DNA of 64,000 nucleotides. Source: Bombella sp. ESL0385. Its GTDB lineage: Bacteria > Pseudomonadota > Alphaproteobacteria > Acetobacterales > Acetobacteraceae. A program made the translations under genes and the position numbers. The stretch is taken from contig NZ_WNIJ01000001.1 in the NCBI RefSeq assembly GCF_009725755.1, positions 930,001 to 994,000 on the forward strand, given 5' to 3'. The number at the start of each line of letters is the position of its first letter. Position 1 is the first letter of the stretch. A model generated the notes under the pieces. That model made no database searches. It saw only the letters and a list, made by a program, of their open reading frames with translations, and was not told where the DNA came from. Positions 45,160 through 52,815 of this stretch are shown one piece after another.

Positions 45160-45653
45160 CAGAACGGAATCTCGTCATCGAGCGGCTGGCTGCTGCCGCC
45201 ATACCCGTACCCGGCAGCATCGCTCATGGAGTTGCCGCTCTGGTAACGCTGGGTGCTGTTCTGGTTGGTGGCCTGTGCGGGCTGATTGTCGTTCCGGCCC
45301 TGCCCATCTCCGAGCATCACGAGATTGCCACGAAATTGAGCGATCACTACCTCGGTCGTGTACTTCTCCACGCCCTGCTTGTCCGTCCATTTGCGGGTGC
45401 GGAGTTCGCCCTCAATGTAGACCTTGCTGCCCTTGTGCAGGTAGCGTTCGGCAACATCACCGACACGCTCATTGAAGATAGACACACGGTGCCATTCTGT
45501 ACGGTCCCGCCGCTCATCCGTGTTGCGGTCGTTCCATGTGTCACTCGTGGCGATGGCCAGATTAACGACCTTGCTACCGGACTGTGTGTTGCGGACTTCC
45601 GGGTCACGCCCGAGATTCCCCACCAGGATGACCTTGTTTACGCTGCCTGCCAT
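45159..45653 (-). CDS. ssb: Single-stranded DNA-binding protein
   Basis: A 164-residue SSB with the OB fold start SVNKVILVGNLGRDPEVRNT, TEWHRVSIFNERVGDVAERY and VYIEGELRTRKWTDKQG. The C-terminal tail is Gln/Gly/Ser-rich and ends with the acidic tip LDDEIPF (DDEIPF), which recruits replication and recombination partners. Phage-encoded; coupled by one-base overlaps to both neighbours. Confidence 0.95.
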   Translation of the reverse strand: MAGSVNKVILVGNLGRDPEVRNTQSGSKVVNLAIATSDTWNDRNTDERRDRTEWHRVSIFNERVGDVAERYLHKGSKVYIEGELRTRKWTDKQGVEKYTTEVVIAQFRGNLVMLGDGQGRNDNQPAQATNQNSTQRYQSGNSMSDAAGYGYGGSSQPLDDEIPF

Positions 45654-46420
45654 TATGCGTCCCTCCGGCGTTCCAGCTCATCGTAGGCAACACGGCCCAT
45701 CAGCTTCATGAGCGGTGTCGGGATCACACCAGCGTTGATGGCGGCAAGGTCAGAGTCCGGCAGCTGGCAGAGGAATGTTCTGGCCCGTGGCTCTACCAGA
45801 GCAGGGCAGCCATGCTTCCGTAGTTCGTCATCGGTAGGGCTGGGGAAACTGCCACAGTCACGCCGTTTTTCGTCTCCGGCAGGCCCGTCATGCATGGCAC
45901 AGCCTGATTGATAGCAGGCGTGCCCTGCTACGCTCCCTGTGCACCCGGCGGAGTACGAGTCCGCCGGGTGCTGTTTATCAGAAGAAGGAAATGAAGATGT
46001 ATGATGTGACCATCCTTCGTTGGGCTGAGCGTGCCGCAACGCCTGATGAGATACTTGTGATTTTTGAGAGTAGGGCGCAGCAGGTTGTGTCCGTCCAGTG
46101 GAGAGCTGTGCTGCATGAAGATTACCGGAACCGTCAATTTTCGTTTCCATGGCAGCTTTCTGGAGAAACGGAATTTCTTCTTCAAAATGTCCCCGATATT
46201 CTTCCTGGTAAGCGGGAACAGTGGTTGAAGGAGAGACTGGCCCAGTTGCTTCCTCGATAATTTCACCAGTTAGAGAGCGGAATGTTTTCGGCGTGCATTC
46301 CGCCTCACTCGTTTTGAGAAGAGCGACCATGAAGCGATATTGCTTCTTGGTTTCCTCTGGGCAGCCTAGGGCCAAGGCAATTTTTAATAGCTCAAGACGT
46401 GTTTTTTCACTGAGGCTCAT
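45653..46420 (-). CDS. Phage early protein of unknown function, with antisense ORF inside
   Basis: A 255-codon frame. The ends look like real protein: MSLSEKTRLELLKIALALGC at the N-terminus and RTFLCQLPDSDLAAINAGVI...MKLMGRVAYDELERRRDA at the C-terminus, and the stop overlaps the ssb start. The middle (residues 85-185) is Ser/His/Gln/Pro-rich and overlaps a plus-strand ORF (45991-46260) and a perfect 12-bp inverted repeat (45941-45971). So it may be one gene or a fusion of pieces around an insertion. Low certainty about the central part. Confidence 0.45.
   Translation of the reverse strand: MSLSEKTRLELLKIALALGCPEETKKQYRFMVALLKTSEAECTPKTFRSLTGEIIEEATGPVSPSTTVPAYQEEYRGHFEEEIPFLQKAAMETKIDGSGNLHAAQLSTGRTQPAAPYSQKSQVSHQALRHAQPNEGWSHHTSSFPSSDKQHPADSYSAGCTGSVAGHACYQSGCAMHDGPAGDEKRRDCGSFPSPTDDELRKHGCPALVEPRARTFLCQLPDSDLAAINAGVIPTPLMKLMGRVAYDELERRRDA
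45941..45971. repeat. Perfect 12-bp inverted repeat, 7-base loop
   Basis: GCACCCGGCGGA and TCCGCCGGGTGC with loop GTACGAG. On the plus strand it is followed by TGTTTATC. It lies inside the minus-strand 255-codon frame and 20 bases before the plus-strand ORF at 45991. Confidence 0.7.
45991..46260 (+). CDS. Possible small plus-strand gene antisense to the 255-codon frame
   Basis: An 89-codon ORF with AGAAGGAA immediately before ATG 45991 and a convincing globular composition (MYDVTILRWAERAATPDEIL, FSFPWQLSGETEFLLQNVPD, WLKERLAQLLPR). It is not recognised. Only one of this ORF and the middle of 45653-46420 may be real; the good ribosome site favours it being translated. Confidence 0.4.
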   Translation: MKMYDVTILRWAERAATPDEILVIFESRAQQVVSVQWRAVLHEDYRNRQFSFPWQLSGETEFLLQNVPDILPGKREQWLKERLAQLLPR

Positions 46421-46632
46421 GATGCGCTCCTCTGAGTGGGGGCTTTTTCGGGCTTGTATTCGTCCATAAAAGCGACAAGTCGCTCTTCTGTTTTGACCAA
46501 GATTGAATGACCGCCACGGAGACGCTGGACGATCTGAGGATAAATTTTTGCCTTACGCGCCAGAGTGGTTTCCCCCATTCCGGTGCGTCGGCAAAAACTC
46601 TCAATCTTGTTGAGTAGGGCTGTATGTCTCAT
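46417..46632 (-). CDS. Cro-like HTH regulator
   Basis: A 71-residue protein with a helix-turn-helix (GMGETTLARKAKIYPQIVQR...GHSILVKTEERLVAFMDEY) of the type common to Cro-like phage regulators. It is divergent from the cI-like gene across an 84-96 base operator region and is the first gene of the leftward early operon, exactly where cro sits. It should compete with the repressor at the GT(T/A)AGA operators. Confidence 0.7.
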   Translation of the reverse strand: MRHTALLNKIESFCRRTGMGETTLARKAKIYPQIVQRLRGGHSILVKTEERLVAFMDEYKPEKAPTQRSAS

Positions 46633-46645
46633 AAGTTAGATATAT

Positions 46646-46727
46646 GGTAGATTTATCTAACAAAGTCAAGAATAGTAAGATGTTTCTTCCTACCTTTTCA
46701 TACGTATGGGTGTAAGATGCTTCTTAC
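46646..46727. promoter_or_regulatory. Left operator cluster of the phage switch
   Basis: Three 16-bp dyads: GGTAGA-TTTA-TCTAAC at 46646, GTAAGA-TGTT-TCTTCC at 46675 and GTAAGA-TGCT-TCTTAC at 46712. A partial site (GTTAGA) also stands at 46635. Consensus GTWAGA-N4-TCTWAC. The third ends 1 base before the cI ATG at 46729, so bound repressor could block its own translation start region. Confidence 0.75.
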
Positions 46728-46728
46728 T

Positions 46729-47421
46729 ATGCAGAATAGATCACCAGTTGCAGACCGCATTGAGGCCATCATGAAGATGGAGGGACTGAACAAAGCCGAA
46801 GTCATAAGACGTTCTGGCGTCAGTAAGGCTTATTTAACTGACCTTTTTAGTGGGAAGTCCAGAGAGCCAAGGAAAAGCAACGTGGAGAAAATTGCTAGGG
46901 CGTTGGGATGTTCTGCGGCTGAATTGTGGGGTGAAAGCAAACCATCTGCCAGTGACATGGCCCATCCCAAGCAAAGCCAGCTAGACGGCACTTATGGGCT
47001 GGTGCAGATACCTGAGTTTGACGTGCAAGCTGCGGCCGGCGCGGGGCTAGAGGTTCCTGACCTGCAAGACGTGTCCAAGATATGGACGCTGCCCAGAAGT
47101 GCGCTGGCTGGGGTACGGGCCACATCGCTCAACAATTTGGCCATCGTCACGGTAGCAGGTGAGTCCATGATCCCGGATTATCTTCCGGGTGAGAAAGTCC
47201 TTGTGGATGTGGGGGACCGGACCGTTTCGCATGATGGGGCCTACATCATCCACAATCGCTACGGTCTGGTGGTGAAGATGGTCCAGATCATCCCAGGTTC
47301 ATCCCCTGAGCAGGACGTCCTCCGCATCATCAGCAAGAACCCTGATTATTCCCCGTATGACCAGCCCGTGGCGGACGTGATGATACAGGGCCGTGTCGTG
47401 GGGAAGTGGGTCTGGAAGTAA
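46729..47421 (+). CDS. CI-like prophage repressor (HTH plus S24 peptidase)
   Basis: A 230-residue repressor from ATG 46729. The HTH reads ADRIEAIMKMEGLNKAEVIR...SGVSKAYLTDLFSGK (residues 8-43). The C-terminal S24/LexA-type domain has catalytic Ser146 in VAGESMIPDYLPG and Lys183 in VVKMV; a likely self-cleavage site lies in QAAAGAGLE (about 100-108). RecA-stimulated cleavage would induce the prophage. A longer frame begins at 46717, but that start lies inside the third operator. Followed by the ABC-3C-type operon 45 bases downstream. Confidence 0.9.
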   Translation: MQNRSPVADRIEAIMKMEGLNKAEVIRRSGVSKAYLTDLFSGKSREPRKSNVEKIARALGCSAAELWGESKPSASDMAHPKQSQLDGTYGLVQIPEFDVQAAAGAGLEVPDLQDVSKIWTLPRSALAGVRATSLNNLAIVTVAGESMIPDYLPGEKVLVDVGDRTVSHDGAYIIHNRYGLVVKMVQIIPGSSPEQDVLRIISKNPDYSPYDQPVADVMIQGRVVGKWVWK

Positions 47422-47466
47422 CCCGTTTGAAGGTTATTGTTTTTTGGAGGGGGGGAGGAGGATGAT

Positions 47467-48240
47467 ATGACTGAAAATGATAAAAAAAAGAAAAGGAAAC
47501 GGAAGGCTGTAAGTCAGGCTGTCCTGATACAGCTTTCTAGCCAGTCAGGGAATGAGTGTGCTTTTGAGGGATGCACGGAAAAACTCGCTCCTCTTGATGC
47601 ACCTGGTACAAAAGGGGAAGCGGCCCACATCTGCGCCGCATCACCTGGAGGTCCACGTTATGACCCAGAAATGAGCGACGAAAAGAGAAACTCCTGTTCC
47701 AATCTCATGTATCTCTGCCCCAACCATCATACAGAAATCGACAAGACAAATCCTGATAAATATTCCGCTGATGATCTGTTTAGCATGAAGCGCAAGCATG
47801 AGCAGAGAGTTCTTGCAACCCGCTTTAATGATGTCAAATTTGAAGAACTGGAAGAGGTATCTTCACATATCATATCTAATTACCGCAATTATTCTGCCGC
47901 ATCTGAGTTCGGAAAAATTCCGATGGATGAAAAAATAGACAGGAATAATTTGACTGAGGATGACCGTTACGTGATAGAGAGGGGACTTGAGATAAGCTCC
48001 ATGATCGAGAAATTTTTAAAACAGAAGGTCGAAAAAGAAGACCCTGACTTTATTAATAGGCTGCTTGCAGGATTTCAGAACGAATATAGCGGATTGTATA
48101 GAAAGGGGAAAAGGGGGCAAGACTTATTCAAAGGGATGTGCGATTATACAGAGTCGTGTCACGGTAGTCCTGGTCTCCGCCAGGCGGGGGTAGCTGTCTT
48201 GGTATATTTCTTCGAAACGTGCGATCTTTTTGAAAGATGA
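47467..48240 (+). CDS. ABC-3C-type component: HNH nuclease plus C-terminal ABC-3C domain
   Basis: A 257-residue protein (ATG 47467, GGGGGAGGAGG before it). Residues about 30-100 form an HNH-type domain: SGNECAFEGC, GEAAHICAASPGGPRY and NLMYLCPNHHTEIDKTNPDK. The last 110 residues (KIDRNNLTEDDRYVIERGLE ... AGVAVLVYFFETCDLFER) resemble the shared C-terminal domain of ABC-three-component proteins. With the two following genes it forms a conflict or anti-phage module; the HNH part is the likely DNA-cleaving effector. The stop overlaps the next ATG by four bases. Confidence 0.75.
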   Translation: MTENDKKKKRKRKAVSQAVLIQLSSQSGNECAFEGCTEKLAPLDAPGTKGEAAHICAASPGGPRYDPEMSDEKRNSCSNLMYLCPNHHTEIDKTNPDKYSADDLFSMKRKHEQRVLATRFNDVKFEELEEVSSHIISNYRNYSAASEFGKIPMDEKIDRNNLTEDDRYVIERGLEISSMIEKFLKQKVEKEDPDFINRLLAGFQNEYSGLYRKGKRGQDLFKGMCDYTESCHGSPGLRQAGVAVLVYFFETCDLFER

Positions 48241-48464
48241 TACTTCCGACAAAATATATCCCTGTTCCGCGTTGCCTTCTAGGCGTGTGCGCTGCGATTC
48301 TTGAATGTCTGGATCGTTCGAAGACCGTTTCGGAGCTCTGGGAGGACACGTCACAATCCTATGAAGATCTCATATTCGAACGTTTTATTTTGGCGGCAGA
48401 CCTTCTGTTCATCATGGGAACGGTCGACATGCGGAATGGACGTATTGAGAGAATGTTGAAATGA
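48237..48464 (+). CDS. ABC-3C-type middle component (MC6-like small protein)
   Basis: A 75-residue protein starting MILPTKYIPVPRCLLGVCAA with ERFILAADLLFIMGTVDMRN. It matches the pattern of the small helical middle components encoded between effector and ATPase in ABC-three-component systems. Overlaps both neighbours by four bases, so the three proteins are made in a coupled way. Confidence 0.65.
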   Translation: MILPTKYIPVPRCLLGVCAAILECLDRSKTVSELWEDTSQSYEDLIFERFILAADLLFIMGTVDMRNGRIERMLK

Positions 48465-50179
48465 TAGAAGCTATTTATGCTGATCATGACGGCTTTCATA
48501 AGGTGATTTTTACGGTCGGCGAGAATATCATTCTCGCCGACCGTACAGCAGCCTCCAGCAAGAAAGATACTCGCAATGCTGTCGGCAAGAGCCTTCTGCT
48601 TGAAATCATAGACTTCTGTCTCGGCAGTCAGCTCAGTGGAAAGAAAGGTCTGAAAAGCCCTGCGCTCAAAGACTGGTCCTTCACGATGAAGATAACACTG
48701 GTCGACGAGACAATATCCGTCACGCGACGTCTTGATGATAGTAAATCGGTGACGATTGAATATTTGTCTCAGAACAACCGGCAGAAAACCCTCTCCCTGC
48801 AGGAGTGGCAGCAAATTCTTGGGGAAAAATTATTTTCCCTCCCCACCTCTTTGAAGGAAGAAAAGTACGCTCCTACCGCACGTTCCCTTCTGAAACATTT
48901 TATTCGCACGGGAAAGGAATCCTATATTGACGCCTTTCGTCCTGTTCCGAAACAGAAGAGCTATGCTGCGCAGATCGACAACGCTTTTCTTCTTGGTCTG
49001 GATTGGCGCAACCCGCAATCTCTCCAGTTTCTGAAAGATAAAGATGCATCTCTTTCTGCGCTGAAAAAAGCTATAAAAGACGGTGTCATTGGTGCTGATA
49101 CAACGTCGGTTGCAAAGCTTGAGACAGAACTCATTCTTCTTTCAAGAGAGTGTGAGGAAACAAAAAATAACTTGGATCGTTTTGAAGTTCTTCCGCAGTA
49201 CCGCGACATAGAGGAGAAAGCAAATTCCCTTACGGTGAAGATAAGTCGCATGAATGAGGACAATTTCATAGATGGTGAATCTCTCAAGAATTATGAAAAA
49301 TCAATAAAAGAACCTGAAGATGTTGATAATGAAAAATTAGCGCGTCTTTTTAAGGAAGCTGGATCCATTCTGCCCAGAAATGTCGTGAAAACACTTGATC
49401 AGGCAAAGGATTTCCATATCAGTCTTATCCGGGATAGAAGAGATTTTCTTGCCAACACGATAACATCCCTCAGAGAAAGCATATCCAGCAGAAAAAAAGC
49501 CTTGGAAGAAGCCGTTGAAGAACGTGCTGCTCTGCTTTCTTTATTGAAGAATAAACGTGCCTTGGATGAGTTTACCGTCTTCCAGGAGAAGTATACGGAG
49601 AAATTGACCAGAAAGAATATTCTGGAGGAGGAGATTAGTCGGAAGAAAGAACTGGGTAGAGCAAAGCAAAAACTCAAGGATGAACGTGATGATATTGAAA
49701 AAAGAACATGTGCTGACCGTGACGAGAAATCTTCTCTTGTTGATGAAGCCATCTGTCTTTTTGATGACTTCTTAAGGGCGTTGTATAAAAAATCAGGTAA
49801 GCTGATCATTTCCGCTGGAAGAAACGGCTATGAGCTCAGCACGGATATCGAAGGAGCTTCCAGCGAGGGAAAAGGTAAAATGCAGATATTCTGTTATGAC
49901 CTTACTCTTATGATTCTTGCCAGAAAACGTGGTCTCGGAATTGATTTTCTTATCCATGATAGCACGATATTCGACGGTGTTGATTCCCGTCAGTGCGCCC
50001 GCGCACTTGAATTAGTAGCCTATCTTTCGGAAAAATACGATTTCCAGTACATCTGTACAATGAACACAGACTCTGTCCCTGAACAAGATTTTTCGGCAGA
50101 TTTTAATTATAAGTCAAAGGTTAGACTAGTACTGAATGATAAAGATATATCTGAGTCTCTTTTCGGTATCCGTTTTTGA
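48461..50179 (+). CDS. ABC-3C-type SMC-like ATPase (DUF2326-like)
   Basis: A 572-residue Rad50/SMC-like ATPase. The Walker A variant DTRNAVGKSLLLEIIDF begins near residue 36. Residues 200-430 are long coiled coil (KLETELILLSRECEETKNNL, RKNILEEEISRKKELGRAKQ). The C-terminal part has DLTLMILARKRGLGIDFLIH and DSTIFDGVDSRQCARALELV (Walker B / D-loop region). Such ATPases are thought to sense invading nucleic acid and license the effector. A 16-bp perfect palindrome lies in codons 17-29. Last gene of the three-gene module. Confidence 0.8.
   Translation: MIEAIYADHDGFHKVIFTVGENIILADRTAASSKKDTRNAVGKSLLLEIIDFCLGSQLSGKKGLKSPALKDWSFTMKITLVDETISVTRRLDDSKSVTIEYLSQNNRQKTLSLQEWQQILGEKLFSLPTSLKEEKYAPTARSLLKHFIRTGKESYIDAFRPVPKQKSYAAQIDNAFLLGLDWRNPQSLQFLKDKDASLSALKKAIKDGVIGADTTSVAKLETELILLSRECEETKNNLDRFEVLPQYRDIEEKANSLTVKISRMNEDNFIDGESLKNYEKSIKEPEDVDNEKLARLFKEAGSILPRNVVKTLDQAKDFHISLIRDRRDFLANTITSLRESISSRKKALEEAVEERAALLSLLKNKRALDEFTVFQEKYTEKLTRKNILEEEISRKKELGRAKQKLKDERDDIEKRTCADRDEKSSLVDEAICLFDDFLRALYKKSGKLIISAGRNGYELSTDIEGASSEGKGKMQIFCYDLTLMILARKRGLGIDFLIHDSTIFDGVDSRQCARALELVAYLSEKYDFQYICTMNTDSVPEQDFSADFNYKSKVRLVLNDKDISESLFGIRF
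48511..48545. repeat. 16-bp perfect inverted repeat inside the ATPase gene
   Basis: TACGGTCGGCGAGAAT and its exact complement separated by ATC, 50 bases inside the ORF. It encodes part of FTVGENIILADRT. The mRNA would form a very stable hairpin near the start of the message for this protein. Confidence 0.85.
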
Positions 50180-50339
50180 TTACCTTCTTCACCCTTCTAG
50201 GAACTTCCTGATGTCGGTCATTCCCGATCCCGAGAAGGACGTCCGGCTCCTGAAAGATATACCTGTGCTTGTCGAGATTGCAGAAAGTGTCTAATGCGTG
50301 GCAATCGCTCGAATCAGCATTTTCCCATTACTGCCTCCG

Positions 50340-50362
50340 CCGCCCTCAGGGGCGGTTTTTTT
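50340..50362 (+). terminator. Rho-independent terminator after the ABC-3C module
   Basis: CCGCCC-TCAG-GGGCGG followed by T7 on the plus strand. It would end transcription coming from cI and the ABC-3C genes before the right early promoter. Confidence 0.85.
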
Positions 50363-50404
50363 GTGGCTGCGGGATGGTAAGGGATTATCTAAAATCTAAC
50401 TAAA

Positions 50405-50450
50405 GTAAGATTTTTCTATTTTTTGCTTGCAATTGTTAGAAATATCTAAC
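50405..50450. promoter_or_regulatory. Right operator cluster of the phage switch
   Basis: GTTAGA-AATA-TCTAAC at 50435-50450 is a perfect 16-bp dyad of the same consensus as the left cluster; GTAAGA-TTTT-TCTATT at 50405 is a weaker copy 30 bp away. A half-site ATCTAAC lies at 50394. Here the repressor would shut off the Gp157-RecT operon that begins at 50488. Confidence 0.75.
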
Positions 50451-50487
50451 ATATTAGCCTCACACCGCACAAACACGGAGGTGAGAG

Positions 50488-50769
50488 GTGGAGAATCGAG
50501 AAGCTGCATCAGCGGCAATTTTTGATGACGTTGTCATTGTTGGGGCGGGGGTGCCCTGTCTTACGACAGAAGCCCTGCTGGGCCAGCTACAGGAGCGTGC
50601 CCAGAACGCTGGCTCGCTTGCTGAGTGTCAGGTGATTTTAAAGGGCATCTCAACAATCCTCGGCGACCTCAGCAGTAGCCCTGCACTGCCCCCATACAAT
50701 CAGGGGAAGGCCGACGCCGCTGGGGATATCGCCCTCCATGCTGCGATTGTGAGAGGGCTTGAGCCGTGA
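50488..50769 (+). CDS. Early phage protein of unknown function
   Basis: A 93-residue protein starting at a GTG with GGAGGTGAG just before it; no better ATG lies in frame nearby. It is Ala/Leu-rich with a possible helical bundle (LLGQLQERAQNAGSLAECQV). First gene after the right operators; stop overlaps the next gene by four bases. Not recognised. Confidence 0.6.
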   Translation: MENREAASAAIFDDVVIVGAGVPCLTTEALLGQLQERAQNAGSLAECQVILKGISTILGDLSSSPALPPYNQGKADAAGDIALHAAIVRGLEP

Positions 50770-51080
50770 ACTTGATAGAACATCAGATTATCGGCACCAG
50801 TCGCGCCAGTGATAACGGCTTGTTAGAGAGAATTGAGAGCAATCCTCGCCGCTCCGCTTATGACATGCTCGCTCTCATTACACGCTGCGCCAATCTTTTA
50901 GAGCGTGATGATTACATCATAGAGCGTTTAGAAGGTGACCAATATATCGCGTTTAATGCGCTGGATATTCTTCGTGGTCGTCTTAGTGACTGTATTAGTG
51001 ATGATGAGACTGGACGGACTGAAGAACGTGCCAAAGAGGATGCTGTTAGAAATTACCACGACCAGTGGCGTTACGACTGA
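50766..51080 (+). CDS. Early phage protein of unknown function
   Basis: A 104-residue, mostly helical protein (SDNGLLERIESNPRRSAYDM, ALDILRGRLSDCISDDETGR). No recognised domain. Coupled to the gene upstream by ATGA and 37 bases before the next one. Probably part of the right early operon with Gp157 and RecT. Confidence 0.6.
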   Translation: MNLIEHQIIGTSRASDNGLLERIESNPRRSAYDMLALITRCANLLERDDYIIERLEGDQYIAFNALDILRGRLSDCISDDETGRTEERAKEDAVRNYHDQWRYD

Positions 51081-51117
51081 TTACTAACTAACCACCAAAT
51101 AAAGCGAGGATTTTGAG

Positions 51118-51378
51118 ATGATGAAAGATGCAAACGGGACAAGTGCGTCCATTTTTCACAAATGGTTTGGAGTGCCGCCAGGAATTGCTGAACGCGCTCA
51201 ACACCAACGGCAGGAACGCTTCAGGGCCGCAAATGTAGCACAGATTAAATCGCAGATTGTGGATGATTTGCGCGCCGCCGAAGCTTACGAGCGTAATGGG
51301 ATGCTGCGCATTGCTGACACTCATCGATTGCACGTCGCAGATGGCGTTGCGGCGTTGGTGAAAGAAGGGGTGTTCTGA
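51118..51378 (+). CDS. Early phage protein of unknown function
   Basis: An 86-residue protein, basic near the middle (QRQERFRAANVAQIKSQIVD) and Ala-rich at the end. GCGAGG(A) lies about 10 bases upstream of ATG 51118. Its stop shares one base with the Gp157-like ATG, so it is co-translated with the recombination genes. Confidence 0.6.
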   Translation: MMKDANGTSASIFHKWFGVPPGIAERAQHQRQERFRAANVAQIKSQIVDDLRAAEAYERNGMLRIADTHRLHVADGVAALVKEGVF

Positions 51379-51824
51379 TGAGTCTCGTTAAAATCATCAA
51401 CGACAACCATGCCCCGTTGAAACGGGCCATTGATGATTACGTTCCGCTTCTTGCACAGGCCAGACAGGCCAATGAAATTCTCCCGGTAGCCGTACAGCTT
51501 CATGAAGTGCTGGGACAGATCGAAGCCATTGCAAAGGCAGCGCGAACCGCCATCAAGGCCGCCATTGTCAGCCAGATGATGGCGGATGGCGAGTTTCAGG
51601 TGGATGCAGGCCCATACATGGCCAGCATCCGCAAGGGGGCCACTCGTGCCGTGGTCACGGATGAAGCTGCCCTGAAAGATGCCGCCCCGGAGCTGTTCAA
51701 GCCTCAGCCGGACAAGATCGATGCCCGCGCCCTTGGCCAGATGCTGAAATTCCGCCCCGAACTAGCCGGGGCCGAACTGGTCGAGGGAGACCCGACAATC
51801 ACCATTAAAGGAAAATCGAAATGA
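51378..51824 (+). CDS. Siphovirus Gp157-like protein (recombination operon)
   Basis: A 148-residue protein with a helical N-terminal half (VPLLAQARQANEILPVAVQL, LGQIEAIAKAARTAIKAAIV) and a beta-rich C-terminal half ending in TRAVVTDEAALKDAAPELFK and EGDPTITIKGKSK, the pattern of Gp157-family proteins. These are encoded beside phage single-strand annealing proteins; their exact role is not settled. It overlaps recT by four bases. Confidence 0.7.
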   Translation: MSLVKIINDNHAPLKRAIDDYVPLLAQARQANEILPVAVQLHEVLGQIEAIAKAARTAIKAAIVSQMMADGEFQVDAGPYMASIRKGATRAVVTDEAALKDAAPELFKPQPDKIDARALGQMLKFRPELAGAELVEGDPTITIKGKSK

Positions 51825-52639
51825 GTACAGAGCTTACAACGCATAATAATGCGCCTTCTATCCACGCATCTCCGTTACAACCCCGCAATTTCAGCGAATT
51901 AATGCAGTTTGCTGACATGGCGGCTCGGTCTGGAATGGTTCCTAAAGATTATAATGGCAAGCCGCAGGCAGTCGTAATCGCGTGCCAGATGGGAGCGGAG
52001 CTCGGGTTAGCTCCGATGCAATCCCTTCAAAATATTGCTGTTATCAACGGGCGCCCGAGCGTGTGGGGCGATACGCTTTTAGCTCTAGTGCGTTCATCTC
52101 CCGTTTGTGAGGATGTTGAGGAGAAAATTGAAGGAGAAGGCGAAAAACGGACTGCTATTTGCATCGCAACGCGGCGAGGGAAGAAGCCGGTTGTCGGGCG
52201 GTTCAGTGTGCAAGACGCTAGAAGGGCTGGGCTGTGGGATAAACAAGGCCCGTGGAAGCAATACCCTGAGCGTATGCTCCAGATGCGGGCACGTGGTTTT
52301 GCTTTGCGTGATGCGTTCCCCGATGTGCTGCGCGGATTGATTACTGCAGAAGAGGCGCAGGATATGGTGATTGATGTTCCAGCCAAAGAACAGCCAGAGG
52401 AAAAAGCAAAGCGGTTAGCGGATGAGTTGATAGATAAGATTCAAAGCATAAAAAGTATCGATGAGCTGAACAATCTTATTAATCACGCGGCGTATAAGAA
52501 TAGAATGGTCACAATCGAAAAACATTTGCCTCGGCATGCGAGTACTGTTGAGGATAATGTTGAGGTTATGAAAGTGCGCCTAGAAGCTGCTGCAAAACGT
52601 GACGCTCAGACCGTTGATATGCAGGAGATTCCAGAATGA
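51821..52639 (+). CDS. recT: RecT-family single-strand annealing protein
   Basis: A 272-residue recombinase. Family signatures are SELMQFADMAARSGMVPKDY, VVIACQMGAELGLAPMQSLQ, VWGDTLLALVRSSP and KQYPERMLQMRARGFALRDA. The protein anneals complementary single strands for phage recombination and circularisation. A partner exonuclease (RecE-like or Exo-like) is not seen next to it. Confidence 0.85.
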   Translation: MSTELTTHNNAPSIHASPLQPRNFSELMQFADMAARSGMVPKDYNGKPQAVVIACQMGAELGLAPMQSLQNIAVINGRPSVWGDTLLALVRSSPVCEDVEEKIEGEGEKRTAICIATRRGKKPVVGRFSVQDARRAGLWDKQGPWKQYPERMLQMRARGFALRDAFPDVLRGLITAEEAQDMVIDVPAKEQPEEKAKRLADELIDKIQSIKSIDELNNLINHAAYKNRMVTIEKHLPRHASTVEDNVEVMKVRLEAAAKRDAQTVDMQEIPE

Positions 52640-52815
52640 CCTTATTAATATTAATTGCTGCCTGGCTCTACATCTGGGCGGGGCTCTTCGCGCGCTATCG
52701 AGAGACAATTTACCGCCGCCGCTGCCCTCGTGGGTTCTGGCCTGTGATGACCACAGTGCTGTTCTGGCCCTTTAAAATCGGGCGTGTGTTTTGGAAGAAG
52801 TGGAGGCGGGGATGA
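52636..52815 (+). CDS. Small membrane protein in the recombination operon
   Basis: A 59-residue ORF, ATG overlapping the recT stop and TGA overlapping the lar-like start. It begins MTLLILIAAWLYIWAGLFAR, a single or double-pass membrane segment, then a basic stretch (RYRETIYRRRCPRGF), a second hydrophobic part (WPVMTTVLFWPF) and a basic end. Position suggests co-translation; function unknown. Confidence 0.55.
   Translation: MTLLILIAAWLYIWAGLFARYRETIYRRRCPRGFWPVMTTVLFWPFKIGRVFWKKWRRG

Larger units (their letters stand above)
50180..50487. other. Gap between ABC-3C module and right early operon: gene remnant, terminator, operators
   Basis: About 308 bases. It holds a 27-codon piece starting MSVIPDPEKDVRLLKDIPVL at 50211 that looks like the end of a lost gene, a terminator at 50340-50362, two repressor-like operators at 50405 and 50435, and the ribosome site of the next gene. 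Confidence 0.6.

Noticed and set aside
44672-45475. 267-codon plus-strand ORF across rusA and ssb
   Set aside because: Arg/Ser/Cys-rich antisense shadow of two well-recognised genes.
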